64,000 nucleotides of DNA, taken from contig JAEUHG010000241.1 of NCBI GenBank assembly GCA_016795425.1, positions 1 to 64,000 of the forward strand, in the 5' to 3' direction. This stretch comes from Verrucomicrobiales bacterium (lineage in GTDB: Bacteria > Verrucomicrobiota > Verrucomicrobiia > Limisphaerales > CAIMTB01). Under the pieces are notes generated by a model. The model was not told the origin of the DNA. It was given only the letters and a program-made list of their open reading frames with translations, and did no database searches. Shown one piece after another: positions 52,542-61,986 of this stretch (its first letter is position 1; the number at the start of each line of letters is the position of its first letter). The translations under genes were made by a program, and so were the position numbers.

Positions 52542-55500
52542 GTGTTGGGAGGCCGGTTTTCCTTTTTTCACACGTCCCCAGCCCCACGCTCCGGTAACCC
52601 TTTGCGGGAAATCCGGTATGACTGGGTGGGTTTGCCATCCATTCCCCCCACGCCAAACGGGGCGCCGAGTTGCCGCCGGTGCGGAGCGCCTTTGCCGACG
52701 GATGCCCCAGGAAGCGCCTGTTGGCGATGCATGGCCGTCGCCGCCACCGCGGATTTGGGTCCCGAGCCGTTCGACTCGCTCATTTCCCAACCTGAGTCGG
52801 TTCCTGGCCAGGCGTGGTCTGATTCGCGTGATCCCGTCGAGTCGATTCGACTCGGGGATTACCTCTTGGAGGAACAGTTGGGCCACGGCGGAATGGGTGT
52901 CATCTATCGGGCGCGCCAGATCAGCTTGGATCGGATTGTGGCGGTCAAACTTCTCCTGTTGGGACGCTATTCCAGTGTCGAGAGCCTGAAGCGGTTTCGT
53001 CGCGAGGCCCAAGCAGCGGCCAGCCTGCGCCATCCCAATATCGTGTCCGTCTTCGAAGTGGGCGAAACGGATGGTCAACCCTTTCTGGCGCTGGAGTATG
53101 TCGATGGGCAGAGCCTTTCGGACGTGTTGCGTCAGGGGCCGGTGGCACCACTTCGCGCCGCCGAATTCGCGCGTGTCGTTGCCGAGGCGATTCACTACGC
53201 ACATACCCAGGGCGTCCTCCATCGCGACATCAAACCCTCGAATGTTCTGGTCGATGTCTTTGGGCAGGTTCGCCTCACCGATTTCGGTTTGGCCAAGAAG
53301 CTGGACGGCAGTGGCGACATGACGGTGACCGGCGAGTTGCTGGGATCGCCGAACTACCTTTCCCCCGAACAGGCGGAGGGGCGGAATGCCGAGGTGGGAC
53401 CGGCCAGCGACGTCTACGGCGTGGGGGCCCTGCTTTACGAGCTATTGACCGGTCGTCCGCCGTTCATGGCACAGTCGATCCAGGACACCTTGCTCCATAT
53501 TCGCGATACGGATCCGGTTCCCCCAACCACACTCAACCCGGCGCTTCCGCCCGACCTCAACACGATCGCTCTCAAGTGCCTGGAGAAGGCTCCGGCCAAG
53601 CGTTATGCCTCCGCGCACGAGTTGGCGGAGGACCTGTCGCGGTTTCTAAGACACGAGCCCATTACGGCGCGGCCGACGCCCGCCTGGGAGCGAACGGTCA
53701 AATGGATCCGTCGAGACCGTGCCCGCGCGGCGTTGGTGGTCACCATCGCCGGGTCCCTGATCGCCCTGACGGCCGCCTCCCTTTGGATCAGCTATCGAAT
53801 CGCGCGCGCCCGGCAGGAAACCGAAATGGCCAATCGCGAGTTGGCGCGCAATCTCTTCGTGCGCGAATGGAACGATGCCGAGCATTTCGTGGATGATGGC
53901 AAGACGACGCCGGCACTCACCTGGTTCGCACGGGTGCTGCGGCGCGACCCTTCCAACCACGTGGCTGCGACCCGGTTGCTCAGCCTGCTGGGCGACCTCA
54001 CCTTCTCCACGCCGGCGGCCGCCCCGTTGGTTCATACCGGAGCGGTTCTCACCGCCGACTTTTCGCCGGATGGGCGGTCTCTGCTCACGGCGAGCGCTGA
54101 TGGCCAGGTGCGCCGGTGGGATTGGCGAACCGAGGTCCCGCCGTGGGTCCTTCCCGGGACGTTCGAGACTCCGGCGGCCACTTATCTGCCGGAAACGGAT
54201 GGGATCCTGGTCGCCGAACGTCGGGGTGTTTCCCGGTGGTCTTCCGAGGGTGTGCTGGAATTGACGCGCACGAATCTCAACCAAGGGGCGTTCCGATGGA
54301 GCGTGTCGAGAGACGGCGCGAAGGCGGCTTTGATCTCGAACGGTCAGTACCCGCAACTGTGGGACCCCGTCACCTTGAGGCGCGTCGCCAACCAGGCGTT
54401 TGACGATCGGCGCGCGTCCATCAGTGCCTTTAGCGCGGATGGGCGTTATCTCGTGGCACCCATGGGAGTTTCCCGGCCCAAAATGACCTTCGTCGTCGCG
54501 CTGGTGGAAGTGTCGACGGGGCGTTTGGTATGGGAGGCTCGCATCCCCGATTCCCTTCGATCCTTCCATGTCCATTCCGTAGCGATCAGCGACGACAATA
54601 CCCACGTGGCGGCGTGCCGCTGGGGAGGACAGACCCTCGTGTGGCGCGTCGAATGGCCGGAGACGAATGGGCCGAGCCCAGTGGTCGCAGGATTACCTGT
54701 TCTCGAGTTGGATCTGGGACCGGTGACCCGGGCTGAATGCTTCGAGTTCCTCGACCACAATCGGCTCCTCGCCTTTGGAACCACGGATGGCACCGTTCAG
54801 CTCTGCGATCTGACTACGGGGCAGACCATGCCCGACCGCATCGAGCACGGTGGCATGATCCATGCCGCGGTGGCCGTACCGGATGGCACGACTCTGGCCA
54901 CCGCATCCGTCGACGGCTTGGTGCGATTTTGGGACCTCCGGCCGCGACGGCCCGAACCCGTGACGGTCCTTTCGTCCAATGAGGTCTGGGATGTCGCCAT
55001 TTCTCCTGATGGTGCTTGGATGGTCATGGGAGGCGGGCCGGACGCGGAGATCCGGGACCTCGCTACCGGTCGCCTGCGTCATTCGCTGCCCATGGGACGT
55101 CTGATCTCGCGCGTGGCCGTCACCCGGGATGGGCAGCGAGTCATCACCTGCACCGAGCGCGGCCTATTTCGGATGTGGAATGCCGAGACCGGCGAACCAC
55201 TCATGGCTCCCCTGCAACTTGCCGAACGCATTCATGACCTGTCGGTGACCGCCGATGGTCGCTGGATCTGCGTGGGCGGGCCCTCCCATGGTATCAAGAT
55301 CCTCGATGCGAGGACAGGTGCGCCGGCCCTCCCTGAGGCGATCGTCGGGACGGAATTGGTCGAATCCACCATCACTCCGGATGGCCGGCATCTGATCGCC
55401 GGGACCACCCACGGCGAGGTGCATTTCTGGTCCTTGCCCGAGATGACGCCACGACCGACCCGCGCACGTCATCACGGGGTGGTATGGTCGACGCGCATAA

Positions 55501-56252
55501 GTCGGGATAGTCGCCGCGTGGCGACCACTTCCGGAGATCAGACCACTTTGATCTGGGACGTCGCTTCGGCTCATGTCATGCGCGAGATTCGATCCGACAA
55601 GGCTGTCTATTCCTCCGCATTCAGCCCCGACGGCCGGAGAATTCTCATTGGTTCTGCCGATAGGACCGCCCGAGTCTGGGATGTTGAGACTGGACGTCAG
55701 ACGTCCGAGATCATGCGGCATCCGGGCGGGGTCTGGTTTACGCAGTACAGTCCGGATGGCCGGTATGTGGCCACCGGCGATGATTCTGGCGTCGCCCGGC
55801 TGTGGGATGCGGAGTCTGGGCTTCCTTTGGGGAATTGGCTTCGGAGCCGGGCCAGCCTGAAGCGCATCACCTTTTCTCCGGATGGTCGACGTCTGGTGAC
55901 CACTTCCGTCGATCGGACGGCGAGGATCTGGCCGGTGCTGGTGGCACCGGGACCGGCTCCTGCCTGGGTGGCGGAGGTTGCCGAGGCTGTGGCCGGACGG
56001 CGCCTGGATGACGAGGGCCGTTTGCAGATCGTGCCGTTCGAAGCGTGGCGCCGCCTGCAAACCCGGTTTGCCGCCGAAGGCCAGCCTCCGGAAGATTGGT
56101 ACGAAGGTTGGGGGAGGTGGTTCTTCGTCGACCGAGTGTCTTCCCCGGCGACCGCCTTTCATCCTAACCAGGCTGAAGGAATGGACTTCTCTGAGGAAAC
56201 GGCGGCTGTAAAGTCTTGGGGTGCCCAAGGAGCACTCAACGAATTCGAGTAG
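52542..56252 (+). CDS. Membrane Ser/Thr protein kinase with C-terminal WD40 propeller
   Basis: A frame of 1236 residues from the GTG at 52542. A zinc-ribbon-like N-terminus (Cys44, Cys47, Cys60, Cys63) precedes a complete Hanks-type kinase: G-loop LGHGGMG (113-119), Lys136, HRDIKPSN (Asp229), DFG (247-249) and GSPNYLSPEQA. One membrane helix (about 396-418) leads to a WD40 beta-propeller region (about 500-1140) with repeated FSPDGR...WD units. A later in-frame GTG at 52626 is also possible as start. The kinase faces the cytoplasm. Such kinase-WD40 proteins are typical of Planctomycetota and Verrucomicrobiota. The 3' end overlaps the ECF sigma gene by 32 bases. Confidence 0.92.
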   Translation: MLGGRFSFFHTSPAPRSGNPLREIRYDWVGLPSIPPTPNGAPSCRRCGAPLPTDAPGSACWRCMAVAATADLGPEPFDSLISQPESVPGQAWSDSRDPVESIRLGDYLLEEQLGHGGMGVIYRARQISLDRIVAVKLLLLGRYSSVESLKRFRREAQAAASLRHPNIVSVFEVGETDGQPFLALEYVDGQSLSDVLRQGPVAPLRAAEFARVVAEAIHYAHTQGVLHRDIKPSNVLVDVFGQVRLTDFGLAKKLDGSGDMTVTGELLGSPNYLSPEQAEGRNAEVGPASDVYGVGALLYELLTGRPPFMAQSIQDTLLHIRDTDPVPPTTLNPALPPDLNTIALKCLEKAPAKRYASAHELAEDLSRFLRHEPITARPTPAWERTVKWIRRDRARAALVVTIAGSLIALTAASLWISYRIARARQETEMANRELARNLFVREWNDAEHFVDDGKTTPALTWFARVLRRDPSNHVAATRLLSLLGDLTFSTPAAAPLVHTGAVLTADFSPDGRSLLTASADGQVRRWDWRTEVPPWVLPGTFETPAATYLPETDGILVAERRGVSRWSSEGVLELTRTNLNQGAFRWSVSRDGAKAALISNGQYPQLWDPVTLRRVANQAFDDRRASISAFSADGRYLVAPMGVSRPKMTFVVALVEVSTGRLVWEARIPDSLRSFHVHSVAISDDNTHVAACRWGGQTLVWRVEWPETNGPSPVVAGLPVLELDLGPVTRAECFEFLDHNRLLAFGTTDGTVQLCDLTTGQTMPDRIEHGGMIHAAVAVPDGTTLATASVDGLVRFWDLRPRRPEPVTVLSSNEVWDVAISPDGAWMVMGGGPDAEIRDLATGRLRHSLPMGRLISRVAVTRDGQRVITCTERGLFRMWNAETGEPLMAPLQLAERIHDLSVTADGRWICVGGPSHGIKILDARTGAPALPEAIVGTELVESTITPDGRHLIAGTTHGEVHFWSLPEMTPRPTRARHHGVVWSTRISRDSRRVATTSGDQTTLIWDVASAHVMREIRSDKAVYSSAFSPDGRRILIGSADRTARVWDVETGRQTSEIMRHPGGVWFTQYSPDGRYVATGDDSGVARLWDAESGLPLGNWLRSRASLKRITFSPDGRRLVTTSVDRTARIWPVLVAPGPAPAWVAEVAEAVAGRRLDDEGRLQIVPFEAWRRLQTRFAAEGQPPEDWYEGWGRWFFVDRVSSPATAFHPNQAEGMDFSEETAAVKSWGAQGALNEFE

Positions 56253-56979
56253 TGTTTCCACCCATGATGCGCCGGTTTTTCGTACGACGCATTGGAGCGT
56301 GGTGTTGGCAGCGCGGGATTCACAGCAACCCGAGGCGCAGGCGGCGCTGGCGCGGCTTTGCCAGACCTACTGGTACCCGCTCTACTGCTGCGTTCGGCGT
56401 CATGGCCGATCTCCGGAGGATGCCCAGGACCTCACGCAGGCATTCTTTGCCAAGCTGATTGAGAAGAACCAAATCGCCCTTGCGGACCAGGAGCGCGGCC
56501 GGTTCCGAACCTTCCTTCTGCGGTCATTGGAAAATTTCCTCCGCAGCGAATACGAGAAGACCACCACGCAGAAGCGTGGTGGTGGACGTGAGATTGTTTC
56601 CTGGGACGCGCAGACCGCTGAGGATCGGTACTTATCCGAACCCGCGACGGAGCTTTCGCCGGAACAGCTTTTCGAACGGCGATGGGCATCCACCTTGATC
56701 ACGGAAACCCTCACCCGTTTGCGTCGGGAATTGTCGGTGAGTGGGCGCGACGAACTCTTCGACCGACTCGAGCCGCACCTGTGGGGTGACGACACCAGCA
56801 CACCATACGCGGCCATCGCCGCGGAACTCGACATGACGGTGGTGGCGGTCAAGGTGACCGTGCACCGCCTGCGTTCGCGATACCGCAACCTGTTGCGTGA
56901 GCAAATCGCGGAGACGGTCGCCGTGCCGGAGGAGGTCGAGGACGAGATGCGGCGACTCTTCCAGGTGCTCACCCAGTGA
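56221..56979 (+). CDS. ECF-type RNA polymerase sigma factor (planctomycete/verrucomicrobial kinase-linked type)
   Basis: A 252-residue sigma-70 family protein. Region 2 shows FRTTHWSVVLAA, LARLCQTYWYPLYCCVRRHG and EDAQDLTQAFFAKLIEKN. Region 4 shows YAAIAAELDMTVVAVKVTVHRLRSRYRNLLREQI as the DNA-binding helices. The start is a GTG at 56221, inside the kinase gene's last codons; no later start keeps the conserved THWSVV segment. No anti-sigma gene is adjacent; in this group the neighbouring kinase is thought to control the sigma factor. There is a long linker between regions 2 and 4. Confidence 0.9.
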   Translation: MPKEHSTNSSSVSTHDAPVFRTTHWSVVLAARDSQQPEAQAALARLCQTYWYPLYCCVRRHGRSPEDAQDLTQAFFAKLIEKNQIALADQERGRFRTFLLRSLENFLRSEYEKTTTQKRGGGREIVSWDAQTAEDRYLSEPATELSPEQLFERRWASTLITETLTRLRRELSVSGRDELFDRLEPHLWGDDTSTPYAAIAAELDMTVVAVKVTVHRLRSRYRNLLREQIAETVAVPEEVEDEMRRLFQVLTQ

Positions 56980-57062
56980 GCCGGGTATTTCGTTTGAGCG
57001 ACTCGGGAAGGCGAGTATGCTCCGCCCGCGTTTCGGCGCCTTTCGTGCGCCAAGTCCTGCTT

Positions 57063-59792
57063 GTGAACACCACCACTGACCGCTCTCTGCTCGCCACCGT
57101 CACTGCCGCCACCCAGAACCGCTCGGCCACTCCCGAGGACGACCAGTCCGTGTGGATGAACCTGCTGGAACAGGTATTGGTCCGGGAATTGCGTCGCCAA
57201 CGTCCTGAACAAGCTTCGGGATTTCTCGAGGACCTGGTGCTTTCGCTGCGCCGGGCCGGCGTCAATGCTCCGTCCCTCACCCATACTTCCTACCGCAACA
57301 CCATTCCGGCAAATCAACAGCCGGAGTACCCCGGCGACCTGGCGATCGAACGTCGCATCAAGAGCATCTGCCGTTGGAACGCGATGGCCATGGTGGTCTA
57401 CGGCAACAAGGTTTCGGACGGTCTGGGCGGCCACATCTCCAGCTACGCCTCGTCGGCCACGCTCTACGAGGTCGGGTACAACCATTTCTTCCGCGGCGGG
57501 GATGACGGCCAGTTGGGCGATTTGATTTATTTCCAGGGCCACACCACGCCGGGCAATTATGCGCGCGCGTTTCTCGAAGGGCGTCTGGACAAGAAGGACC
57601 TGCAGAATTTCCGCCGCGAATTGGCGGAGGGAGGCGGACTTTCCTCTTACCCGCACCCTTACCTGATGCCGGATTTTTGGCAGTTTCCGACCGTGTCGAT
57701 GGGACTTGGGCCGATCAACTCCATCTACCAGGCGCGGTTTATCCGATATCTCAAGGGCCGCGATCTGTTGCCGGGCGGGCGGGAGCCGCGCGTCTGGGCG
57801 TTCATTGGCGACGGTGAGAGCGACGAACCCGAGAGTCTGGGCGCCATCGCCATGGCGGGTCGCGAGCAACTCGACAACCTCACCTGGATCGTCAACTGCA
57901 ACTTGCAGCGCCTGGACGGCCCGGTTCGCGGGAACAGCAAGATCATTCAGGAACTCGAGGGTGTCTTCCGGGGTGCTGGCTGGAACGTCATCAAACTCAT
58001 TTGGGGCCGCGACTGGGATCCCCTTTTCGAGCAGGACCACGATGGATTGCTTCAGCGCCGAATGGACGAATGCGTGGATGGCGATTTCCAGAAGTTCTCC
58101 GTGGAGACCGGCAGCTACATTCGAAAACATTTCTTCGGAAAATATCCGGAGCTGAAGGCGCGGGTGAACCATCTGACGGACGTCCAGCTCACCAAGATGC
58201 TGCGCGGCGGGCATGATTCGTTGAAGGTATATGCCGCCTACCACGCCGCGGTCCATCATACCGGTCAACCCACGGTGATCCTGGCCAAGACCGTGAAGGG
58301 CTACGGACTCGGAGAAGCGGGCGAAGGCCGCAACATCTCGCATCAGCAGAAGAAGATGAACGAGAAGGAACTCCGTGAGTTCCGCGCCCGGTTCGCCATT
58401 CCGATCTCCGACGAGGACATTGCCGAGCTGCCGTTTTATCGACCACCCGAGGACAGCCCCGAGGTGAAGTACGTCAAGAAGCGGCGCAAGACTTTGGGTG
58501 GTGCCGTGCCGAAACGCGTGGTGCGCGCCCCGGCACTCGAGGTGCCGGGCCTGGCGGAATTCGGGGCGGATGCCCTGAAGGGGTCGGGACAGCGTGAGGC
58601 CTCCACGACGATGGCGTTCGTCGATCTGCTGAAGAAACTGCTGCGCAACGAGAAGATCGGGCGAAACATCGTTCCGATCATTCCGGACGAGGCACGGACT
58701 TTCGGCATGGAGGCGATGTTCCCGGAGTTCGGGATCTACTCTTCGAAGGGCCAGTTGTACGAGCCGGTAGACCGGAAGTCGCTGAGCTATTATCACGAGA
58801 CCAAGAGTGGCCAGATCCTCGAGGAAGGCATCACCGAGGCGGGGTCAATGGCGTCGTTCGTGGCATCCGGAACCGCACATGCCAATCTCGGTGTGGCGAC
58901 AATCCCGTTCTACATCTACTACTCGATGTTCGGCTTCCAGCGCGTGGGTGATTCCATCTGGCTGGCGGGCGACAGTCGGGCTCGTGGCTTCCTGTTGGGG
59001 GCGACGGCCGGTCGAACCACGCTGAATGGCGAGGGATTGCAGCATCAGGACGGGCACAGTCACCTCGTGGCCAGCACGGTCCCCAACTTGATGACCTACG
59101 ATCCAGCTTTCGCCTATGAGGTGGCGGTGATTGTCGCGGACGGACTGGACCGGATGTATCGACAGGGTCAGGACCTCTTCTATTATCTGACACTGTACAA
59201 CGAGAACATGCCGATGCCGGCGATGCCGGCGAACACCCAGGAGGGCATTCTCAAGGGGCTTTACAAGTTCCGGCCGGGACCGTCCGCACCAACCCTGAAG
59301 GCGCACCTGTTCGGCAGCGGTTCGATCATTCGTTCCACCCTGAAGGCCCAGGAGATTCTGGAGCGTTACGGAGTTTCGGCCGATGTCTGGAGCGCCACCA
59401 GTTACAAGCTATTGCGGAACGACGCGTTGCTGGCGCGGCGTTGGAACCTGTTGCACCCGACGGCCCCGGCGCGCCGCAGCTATCTGGAGGAGGTATTGTC
59501 CAAGGAAACGGGCGTGTTCGTCGCGGTATCGGACCATGTGCGATTGGTACCAGACCAAATCGCGCCGTGGGTACCCGGAGGGTTGGTTAGCCTGGGAACG
59601 GATGGGTTTGGCCGGAGCGAGACCCGAGACAACCTGCGTCGGTTTTTCGAAATCGATGCGGAATGCACGGTGGTGGCCACCCTGCACGCGCTGGCGGAGA
59701 AGGGGCAGTTGCCGCGGGCGACGGTGGCGAAGGCGATGCAGGATCTGGGGGTGCACCCGGACAAGGTGTTTCCCGAGTTGGCACATATTTGA
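57063..59792 (+). CDS. aceE: Pyruvate dehydrogenase E1 component, homodimeric type (AceE)
   Basis: A 909-residue AceE of normal length. The thiamine-diphosphate motif begins GDGESDEPESLGAIAMAGRE (from about residue 249) and ends at NCNLQRLDGPVRGN. Other diagnostics are SYASSATLYEVGYNHFFRG, HTTPGNYARAFLEGRL, and later IIPDEARTFGMEAMF and LQHQDGHSHLVASTVPN. It decarboxylates pyruvate and acetylates the E2 lipoyl domain. The GTG at 57063 gives the usual N-terminus; the frame is open further upstream to 56976, over the sigma gene stop. No aceF or lpd gene is in the window. Confidence 0.94.
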   Translation: MNTTTDRSLLATVTAATQNRSATPEDDQSVWMNLLEQVLVRELRRQRPEQASGFLEDLVLSLRRAGVNAPSLTHTSYRNTIPANQQPEYPGDLAIERRIKSICRWNAMAMVVYGNKVSDGLGGHISSYASSATLYEVGYNHFFRGGDDGQLGDLIYFQGHTTPGNYARAFLEGRLDKKDLQNFRRELAEGGGLSSYPHPYLMPDFWQFPTVSMGLGPINSIYQARFIRYLKGRDLLPGGREPRVWAFIGDGESDEPESLGAIAMAGREQLDNLTWIVNCNLQRLDGPVRGNSKIIQELEGVFRGAGWNVIKLIWGRDWDPLFEQDHDGLLQRRMDECVDGDFQKFSVETGSYIRKHFFGKYPELKARVNHLTDVQLTKMLRGGHDSLKVYAAYHAAVHHTGQPTVILAKTVKGYGLGEAGEGRNISHQQKKMNEKELREFRARFAIPISDEDIAELPFYRPPEDSPEVKYVKKRRKTLGGAVPKRVVRAPALEVPGLAEFGADALKGSGQREASTTMAFVDLLKKLLRNEKIGRNIVPIIPDEARTFGMEAMFPEFGIYSSKGQLYEPVDRKSLSYYHETKSGQILEEGITEAGSMASFVASGTAHANLGVATIPFYIYYSMFGFQRVGDSIWLAGDSRARGFLLGATAGRTTLNGEGLQHQDGHSHLVASTVPNLMTYDPAFAYEVAVIVADGLDRMYRQGQDLFYYLTLYNENMPMPAMPANTQEGILKGLYKFRPGPSAPTLKAHLFGSGSIIRSTLKAQEILERYGVSADVWSATSYKLLRNDALLARRWNLLHPTAPARRSYLEEVLSKETGVFVAVSDHVRLVPDQIAPWVPGGLVSLGTDGFGRSETRDNLRRFFEIDAECTVVATLHALAEKGQLPRATVAKAMQDLGVHPDKVFPELAHI

Positions 59793-59860
59793 CGTCGGCC
59801 GTGAATTCGCGCAGCTTCCGCGCGTCAAAAATCCGACCTTACCAACCCAGTAAAGAGAAC

Positions 59861-60253
59861 ATGAAGTCATTGTGGATCTTGATTACCGCAGGAATCACCG
59901 CCAGCGCCATGGCGGCCGATAAGGTGGACGTGAGCAAGCTGCCCCCGGCGGCGAAGCAGCAGGGCGTGACCTACGCCAAGGACATCAAGCCGATCTTCGA
60001 GAAGTCCTGTGTGAAGTGCCACGGTCCCGAGAAGCAGAAGGGCAAGATCCGGGTGGACAGCCTGGAGGCCACGCTGAAGGACGGCGAACACGGCCCGATC
60101 GTGGTCAAAGGGAAGAGTGCCGACAGTTCGCTGGTGCATTCTGTGGCCCGCCTTAACGAGGACGAGGCCATGCCACCCGAGGGCAAGGGCGATCCGCTTA
60201 CCAAAGAACAGGTCGGTCTGATCCGCGCGTGGATTGATCAGGGCGCCAAGTAG
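59861..60253 (+). CDS. Periplasmic monoheme c-type cytochrome (planctomycete-type domain)
   Basis: A 130-residue protein with a signal peptide (MKSLWILITAGITASAMA) and one heme site (Cys50, Cys53, His54 in SCVKCHGPEKQKG). The likely sixth ligand is Met in DEAMPPEGKGDPLT. It is the same cytochrome type as the N-terminus of the PSD1 protein at 14487-17525, but stands alone here. The ATG at 59861 follows AAAGAGAAC. It is probably a small electron carrier. The thyA GTG begins five bases after its stop. Confidence 0.9.
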   Translation: MKSLWILITAGITASAMAADKVDVSKLPPAAKQQGVTYAKDIKPIFEKSCVKCHGPEKQKGKIRVDSLEATLKDGEHGPIVVKGKSADSSLVHSVARLNEDEAMPPEGKGDPLTKEQVGLIRAWIDQGAK

Positions 60254-60258
60254 CCCTT

Positions 60259-61056
60259 GTGAAGCAATATCTCGAGCTCCTGCGCCACGTCCTCGATCAC
60301 GGTAGGTCCAAGAGCGATCGGACGGGGACGGGGACCTATTCTGTCTTTGGGGCACAGACCAGGTACCCTTTGCAGGATGGGTTTCCGTTGGTCACCACCA
60401 AGAAGGTCCATCTCAAGAGCATTATCTACGAGCTGCTCTGGTTCATTCGTGGCGACACGAATGTGAAGTGGCTGCAGGAGCACGGGGTCTCGATCTGGAA
60501 TGAATGGGCGGATCCTCAAACCGGGGATCTGGGTCGGGTCTACGGCGCTCAATGGTGTGACTGGCGCACCGCCGATGGTCGATCCATCCACCAATTGGAC
60601 CAGGTGATCGAAATGATACGAACGCGGCCCGACAGCCGGCGCCTCATTGTCACCGCCTGGAACCCTGGCGAGGTGGACCACATGGCATTGCCCCCGTGCC
60701 ACTCGCTCTTTCAGTTTTATGTGCTTCAAGGCGAGTTGAGCTGCCAATTGTACCAAAGGAGTGCCGACATCTTCCTTGGTGTGCCTTTCAATATCGCAAG
60801 CTACGCCCTGCTGACGCTGATGGTGGCGCAGGTATGCGGACTAAAGCCGGGCGATTTCATCCACACCTTCGGTGATCTCCACCTGTATTCGAATCATATC
60901 GACCAGGCGAAGGAGCAACTATCCCGCGTGCCACGGCCCCTGCCGCGGATGCGGTTGAACCCCGACGTCACCAACATCCACGACTTCAAGTTCGAGGATT
61001 TCTCGCTCGAAGGCTACGATCCGCACCCGGCCATCAAGGCCCCGGTCGCGGTGTAA
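60259..61056 (+). CDS. thyA: Thymidylate synthase ThyA
   Basis: A 265-residue protein of classic ThyA size. It shows the dUMP/folate-binding start DRTGTGTYSVFGAQTRYPL, WFIRGDTNVKWLQEHGVSIWNEW, catalytic Cys147 in ALPPCHSLFQFYV, QRSADIFLGVPFNIASYALL and HTFGDLHLYSNH. It converts dUMP to dTMP using methylene-tetrahydrofolate. The start is a GTG at 60259, five bases after the cytochrome stop. No dihydrofolate reductase gene follows. Confidence 0.96.
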   Translation: MKQYLELLRHVLDHGRSKSDRTGTGTYSVFGAQTRYPLQDGFPLVTTKKVHLKSIIYELLWFIRGDTNVKWLQEHGVSIWNEWADPQTGDLGRVYGAQWCDWRTADGRSIHQLDQVIEMIRTRPDSRRLIVTAWNPGEVDHMALPPCHSLFQFYVLQGELSCQLYQRSADIFLGVPFNIASYALLTLMVAQVCGLKPGDFIHTFGDLHLYSNHIDQAKEQLSRVPRPLPRMRLNPDVTNIHDFKFEDFSLEGYDPHPAIKAPVAV

Positions 61057-61071
61057 CCGCCGGAGGGCGGG

Positions 61072-61986
61072 ATGATGACCAAGCCGGCATCCAGGCCTTG
61101 CCCGGTTTGCGGTGCCCATGAATCCGCGCCGTGGCTCGCCAAGGCGGATCTCCGACTCGTCCGCTGCGGTCCCTGTGGCATGGCCTTCGCCTCCCCGCTT
61201 CCGACGGAGGCCAGTGAGGCTTACTACGATCAACTGGGACGTCCCTACTATCTTTCCCCCGACAAACTCGCCGGCGATTATGCGGCGGTGCGGTTTGAGC
61301 GCGAATTGCGGCTGCTGCGTCGATTGTGTCCGGCAGGCTCGGTCTTGGATGTGGGTTGCAGCACCGGGGCGTTTCTCTATCAACTTGGACAGCGTTGGCC
61401 ACGGGCTTACCAGGGGCTTGGGATCGAAGTCTCGGGTGCGGCCATTGATTATGCCCGCGAACGTGGCGTGACGGTGACCAGCGAGTCGCTACTGACCCAT
61501 GACTTTCAGGGTGCAGCATTCGACGTGGTGACGTTCTGGGCGGTCTTGGAGCATCTGGCGGATCCTGGGGCATTCGTGCGGCGAGCCTTCGAGATTCTGC
61601 GACCGGGCGGGCACTGCGTCGTGCTCGTGCCCAATGGGAAATCCCTGGCCATGCGGTGGCTCGGTGCCAACTACCGCTATGTGCTGCCGCAACACGTGAA
61701 TTACTTCGAGGCACCGACCTTGGAGCGATTGCTGGTCGGTGCAGGCTTTCAATCCGTGGCCAAGGGTGGTTCGCACTTCAATCCCCTGGTTCTGTGGCAG
61801 GACTGGCGTCGCGGTACCAACGCCGGGGTTTCCGAGAATGAGCGGGCCGAGTTGCTTCGGCGCACCACACACATGAAGCAGGCGGCTTGGCTGCGTCCTG
61901 CGAAGGTCGCTCTGGGCTGGGTCGAGAGGGCGTTGGCGGTGGCTGGGTTGGCCGACAATCTCTGGTGGGCGGGGCGCAAGCCGTGA
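61072..61986 (+). CDS. Class I SAM-dependent methyltransferase with N-terminal zinc-ribbon
   Basis: A 304-residue protein. Two CxxC pairs (Cys10/Cys13 and Cys32/Cys35) form a zinc-ribbon-like start. The methyltransferase core follows, with SAM motif I in VLDVGCSTGAFL, the acidic residue in GIEVSGAAIDYA, motif VVTFWAVLEHLADPG, and RPGGHCVVLVPN. This C-x-x-C plus methyltransferase layout is common in sugar- or lipid-modifying enzymes; the substrate is unknown. GGAGG at 61062-61066 serves either the ATG at 61072 or the one at 61075. The stop overlaps the next gene's GTG (GTGA). Confidence 0.88.
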   Translation: MMTKPASRPCPVCGAHESAPWLAKADLRLVRCGPCGMAFASPLPTEASEAYYDQLGRPYYLSPDKLAGDYAAVRFERELRLLRRLCPAGSVLDVGCSTGAFLYQLGQRWPRAYQGLGIEVSGAAIDYARERGVTVTSESLLTHDFQGAAFDVVTFWAVLEHLADPGAFVRRAFEILRPGGHCVVLVPNGKSLAMRWLGANYRYVLPQHVNYFEAPTLERLLVGAGFQSVAKGGSHFNPLVLWQDWRRGTNAGVSENERAELLRRTTHMKQAAWLRPAKVALGWVERALAVAGLADNLWWAGRKP

